Source of the DNA: Chryseobacterium phosphatilyticum
Lineage (GTDB): Bacteria > Bacteroidota > Bacteroidia > Flavobacteriales > Weeksellaceae
Assembly: GCF_002899825.2 (NCBI RefSeq)
Contig: NZ_PPED02000001.1
Span: forward strand, 248,001 to 312,000
Length of the DNA stretch: 64,000 nt
Direction: 5' to 3'
Within the stretch, counting starts at the first letter, position 1. Each line of letters opens with the position of its first letter. This document shows positions 16,786 through 24,841 of this stretch, in pieces. A program made the translations under genes and the position numbers. The notes beneath the pieces are model-generated. The model made no database searches. It worked only from the letters and a program-made list of their open reading frames with translations, and had not been told where the DNA came from.

Positions 16786-18168
16786 TCAATATTGTTCTGT
16801 GTACTTCTTTAATCTGACATTCGCGTATATCCCGATAATCTGAAAAACCCCAATCAATGAAATAGCTATGGCAAAGGCTTCAGAAAACTCTACCACCTTG
16901 ATGATATTGAAAAATAAAGTACCAATTACTGCTCCTCCCGTTACACTCCCTACTTGTATTCCAATGCTAATTAAACCTGAGGCTTGTCCTGCCTTATTTT
17001 TAGAGACCAGGGAAATAGAGGTTTGCATCATCACCGGCATAATGGTACCATGTCCTAATCCAGCTATAAACAGGGTGATGTGGGTGATTAAGGATGGTTT
17101 TTGTTGAAAATAAAAGGCGGCCGCTGTAAATATAAATCCTGATATCAATAGTCCCAGTCCCAGATAAATCATTCTATGTGGAGCTAATTTCATTCTGGTT
17201 ATCGTTAGAGGTCCCAGAAAAAAAGCAAGTCCATAGGGGATAATAGCCAGCCCTGTTTGCAGAGAATTCTGATGCAAAAACTCTTGCAGATAATAAGGAT
17301 AACAAATAAATAAACCGGCTGTAAAATTATAAAAAAAGATAATCACCAGACTTAATGCAAATGATGTATTCTGCAATAAAGTAGGATCTACCAGTACGGG
17401 TTTGTCAATTTTTAGCAGGTACATTTCGTAAGTAAAAAAGGCTGTCAATAATGTAGCACCAGCCAGCATTATTCCAAATATCCACCATACCCATTCATAT
17501 TTTTGTCCAAAAATAAGGGGACAGATCAACATAAGTAAAGCCAATATTAAGACTATAGAACCGATGAAATCGATTCCGGCTTTTTCGTCTTTATAACTGT
17601 TATCCATTGTAAAATGAATTCCCAGTATGCAGATGATGGTAACCGGTACATTAACCAGAAATACGAGTTCCCATGAAAACGTTACCCAATGCATGCTGAG
17701 AAGGACACCACCAAGAAGCTGACCGATCACCGAAGCAAGACCAAATACTGAACTGAAAAAACTTACTGCCTTAGGTTGCTCATTACTGCTGAATAAAATT
17801 TTTATTGAAGCCAAAACCTGAGGTGCAAGTAGAGACGCTCCCACACCCTGAAAGAGTCGTGAGATGATCAACCCTGTAATATCTGTGGAAAAGGCACAGG
17901 CAAGAGATGAAAACAAAAAAGTATATAATCCTAATATGAAAATTTTCTTTCGACCATACATATCACCAAGCCTGCCTCCGCAAACGACAAGGGCAGCATA
18001 GGTAAGTCCATAGATAGCGACGACCATCTGCAATTGATGATCACTGGCCTTAAATGCTTCTTTTATGGAAGGCAAAGCCATATTAACAATAAAATAATCT
18101 AAGGGCGAAAGGAACGCCCCTGCAATCAGAAAAGAGAGTGCCTGCCATCGTTTCGGGTATGTATTCAT
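16786..18168 (-). CDS. MFS drug exporter, DHA2 family (14-TM, EmrB/QacA type)
   Basis: A 460-residue proton-driven exporter with about 14 predicted helices. It shows the DHA2 motifs FIVNMALPSI in helix 1, GGRLGDMYGRKKIF in the loop between helices 2 and 3, and SRLFQGVGASLLAPQVLASI at helix 4. It probably exports drugs or dyes through the inner membrane. It is divergent from an AraC gene with only 73 bp between the starts. The NTF2-like gene lies 42 bp downstream on the same strand and may belong to the same transcript. A -7 element 10 bp before the ATG implies a very short leader. Confidence 0.88.
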   Translation of the reverse strand: MNTYPKRWQALSFLIAGAFLSPLDYFIVNMALPSIKEAFKASDHQLQMVVAIYGLTYAALVVCGGRLGDMYGRKKIFILGLYTFLFSSLACAFSTDITGLIISRLFQGVGASLLAPQVLASIKILFSSNEQPKAVSFFSSVFGLASVIGQLLGGVLLSMHWVTFSWELVFLVNVPVTIICILGIHFTMDNSYKDEKAGIDFIGSIVLILALLMLICPLIFGQKYEWVWWIFGIMLAGATLLTAFFTYEMYLLKIDKPVLVDPTLLQNTSFALSLVIIFFYNFTAGLFICYPYYLQEFLHQNSLQTGLAIIPYGLAFFLGPLTITRMKLAPHRMIYLGLGLLISGFIFTAAAFYFQQKPSLITHITLFIAGLGHGTIMPVMMQTSISLVSKNKAGQASGLISIGIQVGSVTGGAVIGTLFFNIIKVVEFSEAFAIAISLIGVFQIIGIYANVRLKKYTEQY

Positions 18169-18178
18169 ATTTTTTTTG

Positions 18179-18186
18179 CAAATGTA
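18179..18186 (-). promoter_or_regulatory. -7 element of the DHA2 exporter gene
   Basis: On the minus strand TACATTTG matches TAnnTTTG and ends 10 bp before the ATG, leaving only a few leader nucleotides. Confidence 0.5.
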
Positions 18187-18211
18187 ACCTCTTAATGTTA
18201 TGTGAAAATTG

Positions 18212-18219
18212 TACTTTTG
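18212..18219 (+). promoter_or_regulatory. -7 element of the AraC gene at 18242
   Basis: TACTTTTG matches TAnnTTTG, 22 bp before the ATG at 18242. It excludes the upstream TTG at 18209 as the start. Confidence 0.5.
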
Positions 18220-18241
18220 GAGGAAAAATAAGCACGTAAAA

Positions 18242-19090
18242 ATGATAGGATTGCATTCAGAAGGAATTGAAGTAAACGAAATATTGCTGAAAGGGGAAGA
18301 GGTCAGTTTTAAAACACAGGCTTTTCTCTCTTTTGTGTATGTCGTAAAAGGTGCGGGAGCTTTTATGTACGATGAACGTTGTATCAGTTTTTCGGAAGGA
18401 AAGCTTTTTATTATTCCTCAGAAAGAATCCTATTGTTTTAAGAGTGAAAGTGCAAAACTGATTACCATACAATGTCCGATTGAGTTTATTGATAAAATAC
18501 GCTTGGAGGCAGACCGCATTGAAAGCTGTGAAAATTTATATAAACTACAATACATCAGCAATAATTATCATACAAAAGCGGGCTGTGTATTCCGTAATAA
18601 AAGTGACGAGAGTTTTGCGGAAATCCTGATTTTACAAATTGCCCGGGAGTTTAAAAATAAAGTGGATGATTACCTTATTATACGTAATTGTATATCCATT
18701 CTTCTAAATCTTGTTGCCCGTAATATTATTAAAAGTGAAACCTCTGAACTGCAGGAAAACAGAAAAGCTTTTTCTATCATGAAAATCATTACGTACATCC
18801 AGCAACATATAAAAGACAGAGAAAAAACCGGTATTCGAACTATAGCAGACCATTTTGGCATTTCCGGGAATTACTTCGGGGAATACTTTAAGCAACAAAC
18901 CGGAGTTTCCTATCAGGATTACTTATTAGATTACAGACTTAAACTGGTGGAAACTTATTTAAAATATAGCAGTACCCGTTTGAGTGAGATCGCATATGAA
19001 CTTCAATTTAGCGATGAAAGCCATCTTTCCAGACTCTTTAAAAAGCACAGAGGTGTAACACCGGGAGAATTCAGGAAAACACAAAAATAA
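18242..19090 (+). CDS. AraC-family transcriptional regulator
   Basis: A 282-residue AraC protein. Its cupin-like N-terminus shows AFLSFVYVVKGAGAFMYDE and SEGKLFIIPQKESYCFKSES. The C-terminal double HTH shows IADHFGISGNYFGEYFKQQTG and LSEIAYELQFSDESHLSRLFKKHRG with the TPGEFRK ending. It closely resembles in design the AraC at 24842, down to the FxDESHLxxxFKxH second helix. Being divergent from the DHA2 exporter, it is its likely regulator. I could not find a clean 21-bp repeat in this promoter region, unlike at the other AraC loci. Confidence 0.87.
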   Translation: MIGLHSEGIEVNEILLKGEEVSFKTQAFLSFVYVVKGAGAFMYDERCISFSEGKLFIIPQKESYCFKSESAKLITIQCPIEFIDKIRLEADRIESCENLYKLQYISNNYHTKAGCVFRNKSDESFAEILILQIAREFKNKVDDYLIIRNCISILLNLVARNIIKSETSELQENRKAFSIMKIITYIQQHIKDREKTGIRTIADHFGISGNYFGEYFKQQTGVSYQDYLLDYRLKLVETYLKYSSTRLSEIAYELQFSDESHLSRLFKKHRGVTPGEFRKTQK

Positions 19091-19180
19091 TGTTTTAAAA
19101 GAGATGTAATACTGTATCCATTCTAATTTTGTTCATTTAGATACTAACATGAAATAGTTAGAATCAGTTATTATATAAAA

Positions 19181-19214
19181 AAAACATAGTCAACTATATA
19201 GTCGACTATGTTTT
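19181..19214. promoter_or_regulatory. MarR operator, 34-bp near-perfect palindrome
   Basis: Sixteen-bp arms AAAACATAGTCAACTA (19181-19196) and TAGTCGACTATGTTTT (19199-19214) match except for one base. The centre contains two TAGTC(A/G)ACTA half-palindromes in tandem. It lies 29 bp before the MarR ATG, the typical place for autorepression. The same stem with its T tail could also terminate upstream transcription. Confidence 0.7.
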
Positions 19215-19243
19215 TTTATATATTTACATTTAAATATATTAAA

Positions 19244-19738
19244 ATGGAATTCGATTTTATCAAAGATTTAGGATATAAGGCTTTGGATAGCAGGTTAAAA
19301 CGAATCAGTGACCGGATGTCTCATGACGTGAGGAAATTCTATAAAGAGTTTGGTGTTGATGTTGAGCCTAATTGGTATTTGATTTTTATGATGCTGCAAA
19401 AGAATAAGGAAATCTCTATCACAGATATTGCTGAACCTTTAGGATATTCTCATCCTTCAGTAGTGGTAATTGTTAAAAAAATGACGGAGAAGGGCTATCT
19501 CAATATCAAAAAAGATGAAACAGATATGAGAAAACAAATGATTTCACTTTCTCCAAAAGCTATAGAAATGCTTCCTCAGCTGGAAAAGATCTGGGATAGT
19601 TGTGAGAGAGCTATATTAAAGCTATTATCAGAGGATTTAAGTCTTTTCCCTTACCTTGATAATATTGATCAGGAACTAAAAAATGATTCTTTCCATAACC
19701 GATTTAAACAAGAATATTTAAAATCAATCAACCCATGA
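19244..19738 (+). CDS. MarR-family transcriptional regulator
   Basis: A 164-residue winged-helix repressor. The HTH is ISITDIAEPLGYSHPSVVVIVKKMTEKGYL and the wing is KKDETDMRKQMISLS. Helices for dimerisation lie at both ends. The ATG at 19244 is preferred because the longer frame from 19208 starts inside the operator palindrome. The stop overlaps the start of the next gene by 4 bp (ATGA), so repressor and secreted protein form a translationally coupled unit. Confidence 0.85.
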   Translation: MEFDFIKDLGYKALDSRLKRISDRMSHDVRKFYKEFGVDVEPNWYLIFMMLQKNKEISITDIAEPLGYSHPSVVVIVKKMTEKGYLNIKKDETDMRKQMISLSPKAIEMLPQLEKIWDSCERAILKLLSEDLSLFPYLDNIDQELKNDSFHNRFKQEYLKSINP

Positions 19739-20499
19739 AAATACTAATTCTTATTACTGCATTGCTATTCTCTAATCTTACGATTTCTGCCACTGAGACT
19801 AAGGTCATGATAAGAGCAAAAGCAAGAGATGCCAAATTTATCGGAACTTCCTTAGGGGGAGCTCATATTATTATCAGAAATAAATTGAATCAACGGATTC
19901 TGGCGGAAGGAAATACCTCCGGAAGTACCGGCAATACCGACTTGATTATGAAAACCCCAAAAGTAAGGGGAAATTCAATTGCTGATGATCATACAGGAGG
20001 ATTTATGGCTGCCATAGATATAGATGAACCCACTTTTGTTACTGTTGAAGTGATTTCTCCCCTGAATAGTAAACAAGCCCAGGCAGTTGTCACTACAGAA
20101 TTATGGCTGATTCCCGGTAAACATATTTTGGGAGAAGGAATTATTCTTGAAATTCCCGGATATATTATTGATATATTGAAACCCCGGACCCATCAGTATA
20201 TTTCACTAAAAACGATTCAGGATAAACCATTTCAGTTTCAGGCAAATATTGTGATGATGTGTGGATGTGTGATTGAGAAGGGAGGAGTCTGGAATTCTGA
20301 CGAAATTGAGGTTAAAGGGATTCTTAAAAGAGATGGAAAATTTGTTAAAAACATTGATATGTCATTAGTATCAACCAATTTATTTGAAGGGAGCTATTTA
20401 CTTACTATTCCGGGAAATTATGAGCTGGTACTGTATGCTTATCATGAAAAAACAGGTAATACAGGAGTAGATAAAGTGAATTATGTTGTTTTTGAATAG
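19735..20499 (+). CDS. Exported protein of unknown function, coupled to MarR
   Basis: A 254-residue protein with a signal peptide (MKILILITALLFSNLTISA) and no membrane segment afterwards, so it is probably periplasmic. The body is beta-rich. It contains VMMCGCVIEKGGVWNSDEIEV near residues 178-198, with a CGC pair that could bind a metal or form a disulphide, and ends in an Ig-like pattern (GSYLLTIPGNYELVLYAY). I do not recognise a named family. Coupling to a MarR repressor suggests it is made in response to a small stress molecule. Confidence 0.7.
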   Translation: MKILILITALLFSNLTISATETKVMIRAKARDAKFIGTSLGGAHIIIRNKLNQRILAEGNTSGSTGNTDLIMKTPKVRGNSIADDHTGGFMAAIDIDEPTFVTVEVISPLNSKQAQAVVTTELWLIPGKHILGEGIILEIPGYIIDILKPRTHQYISLKTIQDKPFQFQANIVMMCGCVIEKGGVWNSDEIEVKGILKRDGKFVKNIDMSLVSTNLFEGSYLLTIPGNYELVLYAYHEKTGNTGVDKVNYVVFE

Positions 20500-20534
20500 G
20501 GAATACACTTTTACAAGACATTTTTTTGAAAACA

Positions 20535-20563
20535 AATAGCCGGAAGCGCTTCTTCCGGCTATT
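20535..20563. terminator. Bidirectional terminator between convergent genes
   Basis: AATAGCCGGAAG (20535-20546) and CTTCCGGCTATT (20552-20563) are perfect 12-bp arms around a 5-nt loop. A T-rich tail follows on the minus strand. Confidence 0.75.
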
Positions 20564-20585
20564 CTGTGAGATTGAGATTATTTAA

Positions 20586-21917
20586 CTAAGGTTCTTTGTA
20601 AGTAGTAATGTCAGTAGGGGAATTCGGAAGGTTTAATGCATTGATTTCGTCGTAAATTGATTGATTAACCTTAAATCCGTATTTTTTAAAATAGGATGAT
20701 AAATTAAAACCTGAGGCCTTGGATGCATATATCATCAGTACACGCATTTTTTGTTCATTATTTGTTGCGTTCGGCCTATCCTGGCGTATGAGCTTATGAA
20801 GATTAATGAAAAATCCTTCACCAAATGCCAGACGTAATTGTTCATAAAGAGCCAATCTTACTTCACCTGAAGTGGTTGAAGCGGTATAATCCCGGGAGCT
20901 TTTTTCAAAATACTTCTGAAGATCAGTCCAATTAGAGCCTGTCAACCATTTGTACCCTGGTTTCATAGTACGCATCACGGCCAAAGTATAAATATTGGGA
21001 TTAACTTCATGAACAGCATCAAAATTCCAGTTATACATTTGATGATGGTGCCCCATTTCATGAAAAAGTCCCCATCCATTATTTTGTATAACATCAGGAT
21101 CAAGTACCCTCTCAAATTGTGAACCAATTACCCTTATTTTCCCGTCCGATTCTGCATCCATATACCCTGAATTTCTTTCTATAATCATAACATTCCCCGT
21201 CCATGGAGTAGGAACATCCATATAGCCAATGGAATTTTCAATGTTTAATGCCAGATCTATACGTGATAATACCAAATCCTGGTTTTTATTTTCATATTTT
21301 TTTGCGATCTCCCGGGAACATACAATAAAGGATTTATGAGAGACTAGAATTGCATTGGGAGCAGAACTTGATGCCAGCATTTCTTTCCATTGTGCATTAG
21401 AATTTACTCCCAGAATGTAAAATGGAATAGTACTGTATCCTTCTTTGAAATCCACCTTCACAGAATTGTTTGCAGATGGATTGTCTGATGAAAATTTTAA
21501 ATAAAGATCACCTCCATTGGGATTGATAATACTATTATTCCCTTCCTTCAATTGATGAATCGTTACAGCTTCTCTATCGTAACTGCCGATAATCAGAGTT
21601 GGTAGTGCATTTCCGGAAAGTATGGTAACATTAACTATTAATGTTGTATTGGCGTGGAGACGTAAGCCAACCGGATTTTGATCTGCGAAAGTAAGCGATA
21701 ACATCGCTCTTTTTTTTTCTGATTCTGCACTTGCTGTTTCATTCAATATCCACTGAGTAGGGGTAATTCTGTTGATAGACCCCGAAAGTGTTCTGTTAAA
21801 AGCCGTAGTGGGCTGAATACCGATTTTATCATTTTCAACAAAATCGTCTGCTCTGTTACATGATAATATAATCTTAGATACTATTACCAATAGACAAAAA
21901 AAATAAATAAATTTCAT
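20586..21917 (-). CDS. M60-like (enhancin-type) metallopeptidase lipoprotein
   Basis: A 443-residue lipoprotein with lipobox ILSC at C20. The M60 catalytic signature is LFHEMGHHHQ in the second half, preceded by the family block PWTGNVMIIERNSGYMDAE and followed by a downstream acidic and helical region. M60-like peptidases of gut and environmental Bacteroidota cleave mucin-type O-glycoproteins. The N-terminal 150 residues form a beta-rich domain of the kind that precedes the catalytic part. The gene is monocistronic, convergent with the MarR unit, with a terminator between. Confidence 0.85.
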   Translation of the reverse strand: MKFIYFFCLLVIVSKIILSCNRADDFVENDKIGIQPTTAFNRTLSGSINRITPTQWILNETASAESEKKRAMLSLTFADQNPVGLRLHANTTLIVNVTILSGNALPTLIIGSYDREAVTIHQLKEGNNSIINPNGGDLYLKFSSDNPSANNSVKVDFKEGYSTIPFYILGVNSNAQWKEMLASSSAPNAILVSHKSFIVCSREIAKKYENKNQDLVLSRIDLALNIENSIGYMDVPTPWTGNVMIIERNSGYMDAESDGKIRVIGSQFERVLDPDVIQNNGWGLFHEMGHHHQMYNWNFDAVHEVNPNIYTLAVMRTMKPGYKWLTGSNWTDLQKYFEKSSRDYTASTTSGEVRLALYEQLRLAFGEGFFINLHKLIRQDRPNATNNEQKMRVLMIYASKASGFNLSSYFKKYGFKVNQSIYDEINALNLPNSPTDITTYKEP

Positions 21918-22384
21918 AACGGATATTTAAGGATTGTGTTACTTAAGATGATGGTTGGCTTTCAATATTTAAATTTTAACCACATATTTTTGAATACTAT
22001 TTTGAAGTCGAAGTAACGAAAAAAAGGATAAGCTTTTACTTTACTGAAAAGGCATTGTCAAAATGTAGTATATATGTCAGATATTTTTAGAATTTGATAT
22101 AATAATCAGTATACATAATGTAGTTGTTTAAGTAACAATAATTATTATTATACATTTTATTGTATATTTTCCGTAGAGGTCAGAATGGCAAGGTGTTGAA
22201 AATCAATGCGGGGTGTTTATTAGAATTATTTGAAATTTTCAGATATTATAATAACAGTGATTGGTAATATTAGTTGAGATGAAAAAGTTTGGTAAGTGAT
22301 CATCTTTAATTAAAGTAATCGTTTTTATATCAAAATTAAAAGGAGACTGTATAGCCTCCTTTAATAATTTTTACTGAGTATTAA
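21918..22384. other. Long AT-rich intergenic region upstream of the M60 gene
   Basis: About 470 bp of AT-rich DNA. It must contain the M60 promoter on the minus strand, but I find no exact TAnnTTTG. A small inverted repeat, TATACA/TGTATA, lies at 22149-22166 and a terminator at 22336-22364. No coding frame can be supported. Confidence 0.5.
22336..22364 (-). terminator. Terminator after the YD-like lipoprotein gene
   Basis: AAAGGAG (22338-22344/45) pairs with CTCCTTT (22356-22362); the stem extends with ATT/AAT flanks and has a T-rich tail on the minus strand. Confidence 0.65.
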
Positions 22385-23158
22385 TTATTCCCAGGTAAAT
22401 GTATAAGTATATTTTGTACCGTTTGAAAGTGAGTATTTAGCGGTTAAAGGATACCTGTCTTTATCATAAGTATAATCAACGGTATACCCCGTAGTTGATG
22501 AACCTGCAGAATCCTGGTTCGATACAGATATTATATTGTGCTCACGCTGGTAAATAAATGGAGCCAGTACTTTATCCCAGGGAATTGAATTGTCTCTCAT
22601 CGTAGTTGTAACATTGGTTTTTGTTCCTGCTGCATTATGAACTTCAACTTTGTTACTTCCATTGTTGTCAAGATAAGTGACAATGGTTTTTGAAACTAGG
22701 CTTCCTGAGCCATCATAATATTCTACGCCGATAATGTTATTGAAAGGTTTGCCAGCATCATTCGTATAACGGGTTACTTGGGTCAGGACCTCCTGACCTG
22801 TTGAAGGATGTATAGAAAAAGATGATCTCTCAGAAATCAACTTCCCAGTGTAGGTATACGTTTGATAATTAAATAAAGTCCCTTTTGAATTATAAATATT
22901 TCTTCTGCTTTCAAGCCCATTGGTGTATTCTACCTTTGTAACATTAGATACAATGCCATTAGAATAGTTTTCTATTTCAGAAATAGACCCTGTAGTATTG
23001 TAGGTAAATTTATAAAACGGCTGATTGTCATGTTTTACTTCAATAATTTTCTTTTTTTTAATAGCAATAGGAATGGTTACCTCATCAGAATCAGATGTAC
23101 ATGAAAAGAATATACTCAAAGGTAAAGTGAATAATAATAGTTTTTTCAAGGTTATCAT
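22385..23158 (-). CDS. Lipoprotein with YD/Rhs-like beta-strand repeats
   Basis: A 257-residue lipoprotein with lipobox FFSC at C20. The mature part is a ladder of short beta strands resembling degenerate YD repeats (FYKFTYNTTGSISEIENYSNG, VTKVEYTNGLESRRNIYNSKG, YQTYTYTGKLISERS, GYTVDYTYDKDRYPLTAKYSL). Such sheets occur in Bacteroidota surface lipoproteins of unknown function. It lacks the catalytic core of real Rhs toxins. The gene ends at a hairpin terminator. Its start lies 57 bp after the stop of the flavoprotein gene on the same strand, so co-transcription is possible. Confidence 0.7.
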   Translation of the reverse strand: MITLKKLLLFTLPLSIFFSCTSDSDEVTIPIAIKKKKIIEVKHDNQPFYKFTYNTTGSISEIENYSNGIVSNVTKVEYTNGLESRRNIYNSKGTLFNYQTYTYTGKLISERSSFSIHPSTGQEVLTQVTRYTNDAGKPFNNIIGVEYYDGSGSLVSKTIVTYLDNNGSNKVEVHNAAGTKTNVTTTMRDNSIPWDKVLAPFIYQREHNIISVSNQDSAGSSTTGYTVDYTYDKDRYPLTAKYSLSNGTKYTYTFTWE

Positions 23159-23215
23159 TTTTGCAAAGAAAAGATTTTTTTTTAAGTTTTTAAATATTAA
23201 CCTTAAAAAGTGGAG

Positions 23216-23806
23216 TTATTCTTTATACATTGCGTCTGAAGAAGCTATTTCTCTTATTTTATGTAGCCATTTTATTCTTTCTTTTTCTTCCATTTCATAA
23301 AGAGGACCTATAAAATGCGTGTTGATGGAAGATACACCACAGTATTCCAGAATCCCTTTTTTCAGCTGAACAAGCCCGCTCGAGACATATTGTTCTCTAT
23401 ATACTTTTTCTGAGAGATCACCTGCCGTATTAATAATTCTTGCTGATCGTGCACTTAATAAGCCTTCACTGGTTCCTTTTTTATTACTTTTAAAGGCTAT
23501 GCCGGGAAGAAAAGCCCTGTCGAAAAAACCTTTCATCACAGCAGGCATGCCCAGCCACCATATAGGATGTATCCATATCTGATGCTCGCTCCAATGAATG
23601 TCTTCCAGTGCTTTTAGTAAATCTGGTTCCAATTCCATTCTCTTTTGATAACCGAATTGTAAATTAGGATTAAAATCCAGCTCACCAATACCAATATACC
23701 GTACTTCTGCCCCGGAATCTATCGCTGAACTGATATAAGATTGTGCGATGACGTGATTAAAACTTTCTTTGTTTGGATGTCCGTTGATCACTACAATTTT
23801 TTTCAT
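23216..23806 (-). CDS. NAD(P)H oxidoreductase, flavodoxin-like fold (NQO/MdaB type)
   Basis: A 196-residue FMN/FAD-dependent quinone or nitro reductase. The phosphate-binding start KKIVVINGHPNKESFN is followed by the flavin segment IWIHPIWWLGMPAVMKGFFDRAFLPGIAF and the NTAGD loop, all typical of the NQO1/KefF/MdaB group. These cytoplasmic enzymes make two-electron reductions of quinones. It overlaps the end of the alpha/beta hydrolase gene by 4 bp, so the two form a coupled operon, probably under the neighbouring AraC protein. Confidence 0.85.
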   Translation of the reverse strand: MKKIVVINGHPNKESFNHVIAQSYISSAIDSGAEVRYIGIGELDFNPNLQFGYQKRMELEPDLLKALEDIHWSEHQIWIHPIWWLGMPAVMKGFFDRAFLPGIAFKSNKKGTSEGLLSARSARIINTAGDLSEKVYREQYVSSGLVQLKKGILEYCGVSSINTHFIGPLYEMEEKERIKWLHKIREIASSDAMYKE

Positions 23807-24759
23807 ATAGCCTGAGTTAAAATGTTTTTAAAAAGTTCTGTTTGTTTTGTATAAAATGTTTCAGATAATAAGCAGGGAAAGAAATCGAATGCATGTACAG
23901 CTCCTTTAATTTCTATAAAATTGACGGAGATTCCTGCCTGTTGCAGCTTATCTGCATAAGCTTTTCCTTCATCTTTTAAAGGATCCAGTTCACACACAAT
24001 GATGGTAGCCTCCGGAAGATTCCGGAAATTATTTTCCAATAAGGGAACAGCGTAGGGAAGAGATTGCGTTTTATGAATATCCAGATAATGTTTCCACATC
24101 CATTCTGCAGCTTTCTTTGTTTGCATAGGAGCATTGGCAAGTTCTTTCATAGATGGGGTTTCTAAAAGGTCACTCATTGGTGGATACATTAAATACTGAT
24201 GTTTAATCTTGACTTCTTTTCTATCTCTGGATAAATGCGTTATTGATGCCGCGATCGTGGCTCCTGCACTGCTTCCGCCTATAAGTAGATGCCTGTTGTT
24301 TCCATCTATTAGAGAAGCATTTTCAGATAGCCAAAGCAACGTATCATAACCATCTTCCATAGCAGCCGGAAATGGATGTTCCGGTGCAAGCCTGTAATCT
24401 ACTGAAACAATCAGCATTTCTGTATCTATTGCTAACCGAAAGAAGAAGAAATCATATTGTTCAGGTGTTCCGTAGATAAATGCTCCTCCATGAAAATATA
24501 GAAATACCGGCAGATTCTGCTTACCTTTTGGCCGATAGATCCTCAACCGGATATTTCTTGATGAATCTATAGAAGGAATGTATATATATTGTACTGAAAG
24601 TATTTCAGGTATAGGTATTGGCTGATCCTGCAAAGAAATTTTCATTTCTTCATTTCTGATTTGTGCAGGATTGTGGACAAGGAGATTTTCATAATCTATT
24701 GTATTAAATGGACTTTTTGTGATCGCTTTCCAAAGCTCTGCATCAATTTTGCTTTTCAT
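23803..24759 (-). CDS. Alpha/beta hydrolase, HSL-type esterase
   Basis: About 318 residues with the hormone-sensitive-lipase family marks: the oxyanion motif FLYFHGGAFIYG, nucleophile serine in GGSSAG, an aspartate in CELDPLKDEG and the histidine in VHAFDFFP. It hydrolyses short-chain esters in the cytoplasm. A longer frame from 24843 would run through the promoter and the AraC start; the ATG at 24759, 17 bp after the -7 element, is chosen. It is first in an operon with the flavoprotein reductase. Confidence 0.87.
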   Translation of the reverse strand: MKSKIDAELWKAITKSPFNTIDYENLLVHNPAQIRNEEMKISLQDQPIPIPEILSVQYIYIPSIDSSRNIRLRIYRPKGKQNLPVFLYFHGGAFIYGTPEQYDFFFFRLAIDTEMLIVSVDYRLAPEHPFPAAMEDGYDTLLWLSENASLIDGNNRHLLIGGSSAGATIAASITHLSRDRKEVKIKHQYLMYPPMSDLLETPSMKELANAPMQTKKAAEWMWKHYLDIHKTQSLPYAVPLLENNFRNLPEATIIVCELDPLKDEGKAYADKLQQAGISVNFIEIKGAVHAFDFFPCLLSETFYTKQTELFKNILTQAI

Positions 24760-24775
24760 ACGTTTTAATTTAAAG

Positions 24776-24783
24776 CAAAAATA
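24776..24783 (-). promoter_or_regulatory. -7 element of the hydrolase/reductase operon
   Basis: On the minus strand TATTTTTG matches TAnnTTTG, 17 bp before the ATG at 24759. The nearer copy of a 21-bp-spaced repeat starts 22 bp upstream of it. Confidence 0.6.
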
Positions 24784-24805
24784 GACCTGAAAAAGAGGTG
24801 AGAAC

Positions 24806-24836
24806 AGGTATATTTCAAGTCTCTTTAGGTATCTTT
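24806..24836. promoter_or_regulatory. 21-bp-spaced direct repeat between hydrolase and AraC genes
   Basis: AGGTATATTT (24806-24815) and AGGTATCTTT (24827-24836) differ at one base. Seen from the hydrolase, the near copy is in the -33 region; the far copy covers the AraC -7 element. This fits activation of the operon together with autorepression. Confidence 0.6.
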
Positions 24837-24837
24837 G
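24830..24837 (+). promoter_or_regulatory. -7 element of the AraC gene at 24842
   Basis: TATCTTTG matches TAnnTTTG and ends only 4 bp before the ATG. The transcript should start at or within the start codon. Confidence 0.5.
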
Positions 24838-24841
24838 CAGC

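Noticed and set aside
18169..18241. 21-bp direct repeat at the DHA2/AraC promoter
   Set aside because: Best candidates are at 13 or 20 bp with only five matching bases.
22385..23158. Rhs toxin
   Set aside because: YD-like strands but too short, with a lipoprotein signal and no Rhs core or toxin tip.
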